Positions 52,501-61,150 of a stretch of 64,000 nucleotides of DNA are shown here, in pieces. Every line of letters starts with the position of its first letter. The first letter of the stretch is position 1. The notes beneath the pieces were generated by a model, which saw only the letters and a list, made by a program, of their open reading frames with translations, had not been told where the DNA came from and searched no databases. A program made the translations under genes and the position numbers. Source of the DNA: Monarcha castaneiventris obscurior (lineage: Eukaryota; Chordata; Aves; Passeriformes; Monarchidae); the NCBI GenBank assembly GCA_026261815.1, contig JAMPIT010000300.1:124001-188000 (forward strand). The letters are read 5' to 3'.

Positions 52501-52834
52501 CTTGCCTGCTCACCTCGAGTTCCTCAACAAAATGCAAGCTGCTTTGCCAGGAATCTGTGCCATGAGATCAGTAGGGAGAGGCCATGTCATGTGAAGCATA
52601 TCTGTCCTGGAGCAGGAAGGTGAGCACAGCTTGGCCATACTTGCCTGGCCCAGGAGCAGGGAGGGAGATGCTGTGAAGCTCTGCTTCTTGTTCCTGGTCC
52701 TCTAAATCCACCTGTGGAGAATTTGACTTACACCAGTCTCAGGAAATAGATGCGAACACCGTTCCCAGTGTTTGTGGCTAATATAAGCAGTTTCCTTAGT
52801 GACTTTGTGCACAGAGAGATGAGGTGTTGGATGG
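46555..52834. other. Intronic, nothing recognised
   Basis: Ordinary intron. A low-complexity ATTATTATTATTA and TATATATATA-T stretch occurs at 51,558-51,605. The 145-residue minus-strand ORF at 49729-50166 has no family resemblance. Confidence 0.5.
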
Positions 52835-52921
52835 TGTGGTGGGTTGATCATAAATTGACCGACAGCCTTTCAGACCAATCACGCTTCTCTAAATTTTACA
52901 TATTTTTTCCGAGTTCTGGCC

Positions 52922-53221
52922 CCGGCTCAGTGCCAGCCCGGTGCAGGGACGAGAGAGTGGGGGAGTGGTGGTGCCCTGGCGCCCAGCCCGCGTGGATGGG
53001 GACGGGTGCCCCTGCTCCTGCCTCTCGGCCTCCTGCCCCCTTTTCCCAGTGAGAAGGGGGGATTCTTGGGCAGTTCCCATTCCGGCTCAGGGCAGGAACG
53101 GGAGAGAGGGAGGTGTGGTCCCCCCCTCATCGCCCGGCTGCCCGGCTCGCAAGGGGCGGGGGATGGGCACCCCTGCCCCTCTGCCTTCAGCCCCTTTTCC
53201 CAGTGAGAAGGGGGGATTTTT
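52922..53221 (+). repeat. Two-copy tandem repeat of about 154-160 bp within LTR
   Basis: CCGGCTCAG recurs at 52922 and 53082. The motif TTTTCCCAGTGAGAAGGGGG recurs at 53041 and 53195 (period 154). Between them both copies have the order CGGCTCAG, GGGA/GGAACG-GAGAG, CCCTGC, TTTTCCCAG. This is a duplicated U3 segment, of the kind often carrying enhancer repeats. Confidence 0.85.
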
Positions 53222-54011
53222 GCTGCAGCACGGACTCTAGATTGTTGGGAGGGGAATTACTCCCTGAAGCCTCAAAGCAGCTATAGCCAGCCACAGGGCT
53301 GAGGTCATCCGACACAGTCCTGAGAAGGGGGAACCGGCGGAGCCTCCAGTGCCATCACGTACCTCGCGGCGAACAGAGGAAGACACCCCTTCTCCACATT
53401 GTGCACCCGGCAGTGCAGAGGGAGCGGGAAGGGCTCTCTCCACCATGGAGCCCGGCGGCTGCGTGGCTACTACAACGTGGCGGCTTTCAGAGCCAGAGAG
53501 AGGAGAAAGCGGGGTCATGTGGGACAAAGCCACAAGGGCAGTGCTGCGTGGTCCCACGCGGAGCTTAAAAATCTCCTTGCCTCGTTGTGGTATGAACTTT
53601 AATATTGCAAACTGTTTGTCTCTTTAATCCATGTTAAAATGCGTGGGGGGATGGGCATTTTCTTTTTCCCAAGTGGCTTGTAAAAGGTTGAAGAGTGCCA
53701 ATGCCAGAATCAAAACCTAGTGGCAAAGGAGGCCTTGTGTTCAAGCCCAAAAAGAAAATGATTCATTCTTAAATTAGTAAATAGCCCCATGTGTGGGCCT
53801 GCGTTTTAGCAGTCGCAAGGGCTGTGAGAGGGTTCATGGGAAAGAGATGTAACCTGCAAATGGTGGCAGTTTGTAAAACAGCCCGGAGCAGGAGGAAAAC
53901 CTCTTTTTTCCCCTTTCCTAGAACTGTGATACTGATTGGGGGAGGGGAAAAGTGGGGGAGAGAAAGAGCTCTTAAAGTTTGTTCTGTTGTTTTTTTACAT
54001 CTGGGTGTTTA

Positions 54012-54017
54012 AATAAA
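54012..54017 (+). terminator. LTR poly(A) signal AATAAA
   Basis: AATAAA lies in the 3' part of the solo LTR and is followed by T/G-rich sequence (TTCGTGCCTGCTTTGC) within 30-50 bp. It is oriented with KCNIP1 transcription, so it could in principle cause intronic polyadenylation. Confidence 0.6.
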
Positions 54018-54170
54018 CTTCACTATTTCCTTCAAGTTTCGTGCCTGCTTTGCTTTCCTCCTAATGTTTATCTCACAGAAAGGACACCAGGGAGGGTAAT
54101 GCCCACTTTAACCTTGAAACCACGACACTAGTTGGTGTTTCCACCCGGTTAACGAACTAAACCCGCTACA

Positions 54171-56494
54171 GATGGGAAGAGGTGCTTTGAGTACGCTGTT
54201 ATATAGGCTGGGAATTCTAGTGGATTTCAGATGGAAAGAACTTTTGTATGACAAGACATAATACACTATCTTCCGTATGCTGCAATGGTGAGCAAGCCTT
54301 TGTTAAGTCTGCAGTTCCCATGAGGTGAACTAAGGCCTCAGTTACCAGGTCTGCCTGCAGGAGCCTTCTTGCATTGTTTTCAACCTCAGGTGAAAAGAAA
54401 CTAGAATCTTTACAGGCAGAACCAGTGCTGCCTGACACAGTGGCTTGCCAGGCACCCTGAGAGTGAGCGGAAAGGACACCTTGAATTTGTGTAATCTCTT
54501 CTTGTTCTTCCAGCAGAATTTCCAGCAGAATTAATTCCTTCTGTGATTTTGGAGTCAAGGGCAGAAATACTGAACTGCTGGCAGTTGTTAGACCTTCATT
54601 AGGAAGAGCACAGTCCCATGGAACTGGGATAGTTTCCACCATTTAAGTGGTACATGAAGGAACTCCTTAAGCCACAGTGAACTCAAGATGGATTTAAATT
54701 TTATTTCTGAAAGCTGAAAATAGTAACTTTCTAGTGAGCTCCAAATAGGGTAATGTGCAGATATGGTAATGTAGGGATGTGCAGAAAGTCAGTTTACCAG
54801 TGTCCACTCCATGAGGTAGTCAGAGACATTGGGGATGTGACAGCCAAGTCCCATATTTGTGTTGCACCCAGAGAAATGAGGATGTCCCCAGCGCCTGAGA
54901 GAGCTCCACTCTCCAGTGAGCAACACAATGGCTCTTACCACTCGGGTTGTCTTTGGTCCCCAAATACTCAATGTTTCAGCTCCTCTGTCCATGCCAGCAG
55001 CCCAGCCAGCCCTGCTGGCTCGCTGTGCCTTCCTCTCCTGAGCTGGAGGCTGGGCCTGCAGCATTCTGGCGCTGAGCACAGTGGGAGGTGTGTGAGTGTA
55101 AAAGCCTCTGGCTCCGGCAGAACGCAATTACCATTGATCAGGAAGAAGCAGAGCTGTGTGCTTTGAGTTTAGCATTTCATGCCACTATTGTTATCTCCCA
55201 AATCCATTAACTCTGCAGTGCAGCTTAGGGTACTTTAAAGATTTAAATGGAATTAACTGAAACCCAAAACTTAAGTACAGATAAGTGTTACTTACCTCCA
55301 GTTCTCCCTGTAATTCTTATTCTGGAGCTAAAGCAGCAGCAGTAATTTTTTCTACCTCCTCTGGATAGTGATCTTCTACATTAAAATTTAGCTTGGCTGT
55401 GTGTCTTCATTGCCCTGAAGAAAGGCAGGATCCACCTAGACACAGGTGAGGTCAGCATCAAAGAGAAGCTGATGGTCAGGCAGAAACTGGCACTGAGGAG
55501 AGGTGGGATTGCAGTTTGTGTGATAGCCATGCCAGCCTGTGGCAGGTCAAAAAGCTGCTTGGGCTGTCCCTGCAGGGGCTGGTGTGAACAGAGCTTTGCT
55601 TTCAGCCACAACATTGTACTTTGTGTTCCTCACACAGAATCTCTAATGGTTTCTGAGAATGGAGCTCTTCCTTCCATGGGGGTACTTACAGCAAGTTTCT
55701 CCTCTGGCTACGTCTCATATAGTACCTATTTTTATGGCACCTGTAGGAGTTTTAACTTTCCTCAAGGACTGCTCTTTTGTTTTCCCCACCAGAAGATTAA
55801 ATTGGCTGGACTGAGCCTGGAACATGCTAAAGTTCTTATGGTGCAGGAGTGATGGGGAAGCATGTAGAGAGGGGTGTCTCCTGGAAGGCTTGTTTCCAGA
55901 GGAAATTCGGCCCATTTCCCTTTTTTTTTCCCCTCATCCTTTGCAATATGCAAAGAATGAAAAGGTGGATTTTTCCAAGGGGGGATATACAGCCAAGGAA
56001 CAGGCTAAGCCTCAGTAGACTAGTTTTGCCCATCCTGCTTGTTACGCTGCAGGGAATACCGTAGCTGAACAGCACCACATGGGCACTGGTGGGACTGGTG
56101 ATGGAGTGTAAAAATCAGTTCTTCCCCTTTTTCAGTAGTGTCATGCATACATCTGATGGACCTCAGGCAGACTGCAGTCATGTCCACTGCTGGCAGCCTG
56201 ATCTTTCCCAGGGAATTTAAAGGTATCTCAGCCGGTTAGGTGGTGCCCACATAGTGAGGAGTTTTCCTGTTCCCTTCTGCATACTGTGCTTTCAGTTCAT
56301 GTTACTAGAAAATTACTGATTGTGCAGAATATGGAGCAATGGATGCATAATTAGATTAACAGAGACAGCACATTCTGCAAGCAACACCTTTTCTTCCCAT
56401 CTCTAGAGACAGAAATAAGCAAAAGTCAACAAGGGGCAAGATATTGCAGCTACCAAAATGGTGCTGGACTTACCAAGACACCTTATATGCTTTC
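54171..56494. other. Intronic spacer between two solo LTRs, nothing recognised
   Basis: About 2.3 kb of ordinary intron. ORFs of 137-141 residues (54217-54642 on -, 54753-55166 on +) have no family resemblance. Confidence 0.5.
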
Positions 56495-56630
56495 TGTGAT
56501 AAATGAGAATTAGTTTGTTCACTGACTCATCACATAAGAGATATACGAGGGTATGTGCACTGCAGAGGAGCACAAGAATGTGTGCATTATAAGAAAGACT
56601 GGAGCCCCTTTGAGGGACAGCCCACTTTGT

Positions 56631-56724
56631 ATTATATGCTTACCTGAATCCATATTATATGCTTGCCTAAGTTTATGCTGCGTGCTTGCCTAAACCTATC
56701 TTATATATACTTGCTTAAATGTAT
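56631..56724 (+). repeat. 23-bp tandem repeat in LTR U3, about 4 units
   Basis: Units at 56631-56653, 56654-56676, 56677-56699 and 56700-56724 (the last lengthened to 25 bp) share the core TGCTTGCCTAA with the variants GCTTACCTGA and ACTTGCTTAA. They lie in the 5' third of the LTR. Confidence 0.85.
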
Positions 56725-56827
56725 GAAATGATTGTAATCATGACTTACAAGTTTTAAGGGAGCCAGGTTATAACTGAGTGAGGACAAGTCCAAACAGATC
56801 TGCTGTCTGCTATAACCAAGATAAGCA

Positions 56828-56967
56828 AGTTCCTGTCTGCTGGAGGAAGTTAAGCCCGGTCTAATTCCTGTCTGCTGGAGGAAGTTAAGCCCGGACAAGT
56901 TCCTGTTTGCTGGAGGAAGCTAAGCCCGGTCTAGTTCCTGTTTGCTGGAGAAAGATAAGCCCGGACA
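56828..56967 (+). repeat. 35-bp tandem repeat in LTR U3, exactly 4 units
   Basis: Four 35-bp units share AGTTCCTGTCTGCTGGAGGA, then AGNTAAGCCCGG. Unit ends alternate TCT, ACA, TCT, ACA, so the array looks like a 70-bp dimer that was duplicated. It sits about 55 bp upstream of the TATA box, the usual place of retroviral enhancer repeats. Confidence 0.95.
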
Positions 56968-57023
56968 AGTTTTCAATCACTAGAGTACGTGCAGAGGACT
57001 ATGGAAAACAGGAACTGGGACTG

Positions 57024-57030
57024 TATAAAT
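57024..57030 (+). promoter_or_regulatory. LTR TATA box
   Basis: TATAAAT in the context CTGTATAAATGGGGGAG, about 108 bp upstream of the LTR AATAAA. It is in the same direction as KCNIP1, so it could start a chimeric transcript if a downstream acceptor is used. Confidence 0.65.
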
Positions 57031-57101
57031 GGGGGAGCTTGGAAAACGATGGTGTGCCGTTGGTGGAGCGGAGACTCCCCGGTACCGTCCAGCGCTGGCT
57101 T

Positions 57102-57125
57102 TTGCTTGCTTGCTTGCTTGCTTGC
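57102..57125. repeat. (TTGC)6 microsatellite within LTR
   Basis: Six perfect TTGC units in the R region of the solo LTR, between the TATA box and the poly(A) signal. Confidence 0.95.
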
Positions 57126-57131
57126 TAATTA

Positions 57132-57137
57132 AATAAA
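57132..57137 (+). terminator. LTR poly(A) signal AATAAA
   Basis: AATAAA is followed about 30 bp later by TTGGGGCGCGTGTCTC, a G/T-rich downstream element. Orientation is sense with KCNIP1. Confidence 0.65.
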
Positions 57138-57188
57138 TTTCACATTGACTCAGACACTTAATTGGGGCGCGTGTCTCAATTTATAACA

Positions 57189-60100
57189 CTTTCTGCTCTG
57201 ATTACAAGTGTAGTATGATTACTTCTCAATGCTTGCATCAGTTACCTTTATTGTATGCATTGGACAGAATATTTACAACTTGTTTCAGTCACCTTATTTT
57301 GTAAGGTTAGAAGGCAAAAAATCAGAAATTACATTTGAGGAGACTATAAAATTTAAGCTACTTAGGGTCAAATTTTAACAGTCTAATTTCTGGTGACAGT
57401 CCTCAGGCATTGCTGGATTCAGCAGAAACTAAATGCTCCCTGCATTGAAGTTTGAGGGCCTAAAGTGCTAGAGTTGCTCTTGAATCATTAATTAAAGTGT
57501 TCTGTTAAGATACTGAAATCATAACAGATATTCTGCAGTTGGTATAATTAATTACCAGATTTATCTAAGTGAAACTGTGGTTTTGTGAGACTAAAAAGAA
57601 TTTATTACTGTCTTATTGTTATGTCTCTACATCACAGCCTTATTACTTGGACACAGAAGGTTATTATGAAATCCATTTATCTGCAACCTAGTTACATGCC
57701 TGAAATATTAGTGCCAGCCACTGCATTTCAATAATCAAAGATAGATTGTTTTTAAAAACTAAGGACATATTCAGTCAATACTGACCCTGGTTTGTATCTT
57801 TATTTTTTTAAAATATATATGCTAATGTTAAGCAAACTAGATTTCTTTTAATTTTGTCATTTTTTTAGATCCTTTTTTACTCTATCAAGTTATGCTAGTC
57901 CTGAGTTAATTAGTCCCGATGTGTTCCTGAACGGATAAACAAATGAAAAATACTGGTTGTCATTTCTTGAAAGGTCTGGGCTTCTTTTTCGTGTTTTGAA
58001 CAGCATTTATTGATGCCATTCAAAGGCATTCCTTTCTAAAGGATGGGAAATTTCCAATAGCCAGCAATGATTCAGCACCACAATTGTGTATAACAACAGA
58101 ATCATCATAAATACAGTAGCCAACAGCAAAGCATGTCTATAGTGTCATTTTATTGTTGTGGAGTAAAATAGGGAATGGTTGTCCATGTATGAGACATCAG
58201 CATAGCCATGCTAGAGGCATTTTGGGGAAACTGCAGTCTCAAACTACCATTTAAGAGCAAAGCTCTTTCTCTGAAAAGAAGTAAGAGTGTTATAAGCATT
58301 AAAAAAGTTAGTGTGATGACAATTAAACTGATCAAAGAAAAAGAAACTATTAGCAGGACCATCTATGAGTTTTACTGAGTTTATTTATCCATTCTGGCAA
58401 ATGCCCATTTTCCACCTGGTTTATCTGGTGAGGAAGGTGCTTGGAGAAGGGATGCAGTACCTTCCTGCCCCAGACAGCTCCGCACTCCGTTCAGAGAGCC
58501 CATGCACATATCCTGGGGCTTGCAGGCGGCATCAGGACAAAAAGTCTGTGTAGCCTCCTTTTAAATACTTTTCTCCACTGAGATTTTAGAGGAAGGAGCA
58601 TGAATTATAGCACAAACCATAGAAAGGCATCCTGCAGGCAGGGAATTCTTCACTCCCATCATGTTAGCTATTTCTGTGCTACATTGAGCAGAGATTTGAA
58701 ATGTAATATGGGATTTTTAATAGAAAGTCAACTACAAGCAGGAAAATAGCAGTCAAGGGCTTACATGCCACATTGGCCCTAATGTGTAAAAAAATGGATC
58801 CCCAATAACTTGGTGGACACAAAGGTCCTGCTCCTCTTACTCCAGCTGCAGTAGCTCCTAGGGCTGAGCGCAGTACCATCCTGCACAACCTATTTTTCCT
58901 GTAAACCTAGAATACAGAAAGCAACAAATGCACCTCCAGGATGATATTCCGCGGTACATGCAGAATGCACCTGTCTATCCTCCTCTCATCCTTCCTGTGT
59001 CTGCCTGGGGGGAATGCCTGTCCTCTGTCAGCTCCTCATGGGAGTGGCACTGGTCCAGAGCTGTCCAAGTGGTTGAAGGCTCAGTGCATCGCCCTGTCCA
59101 TTCATGTTTCATGCACAGAAGAGGGACTATGAGCATCCTTGGGTCTGACAGCCAGGGCTGGAAGGAAGCAGGACGAATTTATTCTACTGCTCAGGTTGAA
59201 AAAAGCTGGAACACCAGCCATGTCTTAAGATAAGTATGCAAGTGGGTAATGTGGATAAATTCATATCAAAGACTCAAATGACCACATATAGCTTTCCACA
59301 TAGGGTATTTTCATAAGAAAGCCAGAACACAGAAAGCTGGTGATGTGTATGCATAGATTACAAAAATCTTCTGGGCGTTTCTACTCCATAATATCAGCTG
59401 TAATCATTAAAATTGTAGCTTAATTGTCTGCTTTGGCACAGGTACAAAATAATAATCCTGTCTTGCTTGTCAAAACTGAGATGATGGCTGATGGCAGCTG
59501 TGTGATTGTCTCTGCCCCAGCCACGAATCTCATTAACTCCATCAATGTGACAACTGCAGAGTCCTGCTATTGACAGGAACTCCATGGTAGATTTGCTAAA
59601 TTCCTTGGCTTGTGCTGCTCCTCAGCTGTGTTATAATACAAAGATATTTTAATGAATCCTCGGAGCCAAGTGATTTCTACCATAAAAACTATTCCATAGT
59701 TTTTCAGTCTTATACAATACATAGAAATTAGTCATTTAGTTCTTGAAAGGAGTAAAAAATATGTAGAGTTCACAATCCCAGTGAAGCATGGTTCAGTGCT
59801 CATCATGATGTGGTTATTTATCAGTGACAATACTGGAAGCAGTGTTTAAATTCAGCACCTCTGCCATTTCTGAGAAGAGCATTGCTGAGAGACCTGTCAG
59901 CTGCTTGATACCAAGTCATTTGCTACATCTTTTTGTAATTATTAATATCAGTTCAGCCCTTTTTCAAACAAGTCTGACTTGCTTCTTTAATCACTGTATA
60001 ATCTTCACAGAGTCCCTCGCCAAATAATACAGGCATATGTGTGTATTTGAAAGGAGTTACATTTATGTAGCAGTGAAGATTAGGAAGATGAGATAATTAT

Positions 60101-61018
60101 ATCCTATATTTTCATTATTTTTGTACTCCTAGAGATGGGTAGGAAAAAGCTTGCTTTCTCAGATAACATCTGATCTTTGGTGTTTGTTAACAGGTTTTTA
60201 ATGAAAGACTGCAGACCTGCTTGAGACTGCAAGTGTCAGAGTTGGGGGAAGCAGCAAAGGTCTTTCCATATCATCAGTCACTCTAGCTGTCGGGCCAAAG
60301 GGGGATGGGTGAAGAAGCAGGATTGTTTCTTAAATGCTAACCCCCTGCCCAGAGCTGATTCCCCGTCCCCCACACCAGTGGCTGTATGATGAAAGCCTGC
60401 TGTCACCAGGGTAGAGAGCTGGGGTTCTAGGGTGAGCTCAAGAAATTTGGGGTTTTGGCCAATAGTTACAGTAATGCAAATCTGACTAATGAAAGTTACG
60501 ATTTGATAGACTACACGTGCTGCCAAAAATGACTGTGCAATATAAATAAATGCTAACAAACATTATCAAATACTCTGGCTATGACTTTTACTGTGATCTA
60601 CTCTCTAACAGTCAAGGCAGGCTCTCTGGAGATGCATTTAGGAGCATCAAATATTGACCTGAATCTTGCATTACTCCCTAGGTGGCTTTGGCACTTCATG
60701 TCTATTACTCTTAACTTTATTTAGACTATTTTTGCAGCTTTGAAAGGTGTGTTCTTGGTTTTGCCAAGTGTGACCAATTAATTTTAAATTCTTTTAAAAT
60801 AATTTATTGGACTTCAGTATATTGCTTTAATTCAGAGAAATTAATGCTTAGTCTGCTTTCTGAATTGCATGTACAAGGCTAAGGGATCATTTCATATAAA
60901 TGTAGATTGTAAATGGGGTAGCACCGCTGACTGTCTTCTGGGCAAACCCACAGCTGTTAACAATGATTTACTACTTTGTTTTAAGATGAGCAGAGCAAGT
61001 TTTCATTTGGTAGCGTAG
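57189..61018. other. Intronic, nothing recognised
   Basis: AT-rich sequence (57,190-58,350 especially) without supported genes or repeat families. Confidence 0.5.
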
Positions 61019-61150
61019 GATACCAGTAGGATAAGGACAGGATAGGATAGGATAGGATAGGATAGGATAGGATAGGATAGGATAGGATAGGATAGGATAG
61101 GATAGGATAGGATAGGATAGGATAGGAAACCAGTGGGATAAGGCCAGGCT
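61019..61150. repeat. (GATAG)n pentanucleotide array with duplicated flanks
   Basis: The core at about 61041-61126 holds 17 perfect GATAG units. On the left is ACCAGTAGGATAAGGACAGG and on the right ACCAGTGGGATAAGGCCAGG (18 of 20 identical). The array therefore lies between two direct copies of a 20-bp unit that itself contains GGATA, and presumably expanded from it. Confidence 0.95.

Larger units (their letters stand above)
52835..54170 (+). mobile_element. Solo LTR, ERVL-like, sense, with 5-bp target duplication
   Basis: The block starts TGTGGTGGGTT and ends AACCCGCTACA, whose reverse complement TGTAGCGGGTT matches the start with two changes. GATGG stands immediately on both sides (52830-52834 and 54171-54175), an exact 5-bp target-site duplication. 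The G+C- and CpG-rich 5' half contains a two-copy tandem segment. AATAAA lies at 54012-54017, about 150 bp before the 3' end, which sets the orientation as + (sense to KCNIP1). The 1336-bp length is large for an LTR. No gag, pol or env sequence remains, so it arose by LTR-LTR recombination. The 5-bp duplication and the terminal wording suggest a class III (ERVL) avian family; the exact family is not assigned. Confidence 0.93.
56495..57188 (+). mobile_element. Solo LTR, sense, with 5-bp target duplication
   Basis: It begins TGTGATAAATGAGAATT and ends ...GTCTCAATTTATAACA, whose reverse complement TGTTATAAATTGAGAC pairs with the start. CTTTC stands immediately before (56490-56494) and after (57189-57193), an exact 5-bp target-site duplication. 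The 694-bp unit contains two U3 tandem arrays (23-bp and 35-bp), a TATAAAT box (57024-57030), a (TTGC)6 stretch and AATAAA (57132-57137). That is a complete U3-R-U5 order on the + strand. No internal retroviral genes remain. The class is uncertain: 5-bp duplication is typical of ERVL, but the sequence is unlike the neighbouring 1336-bp LTR. Confidence 0.93.
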
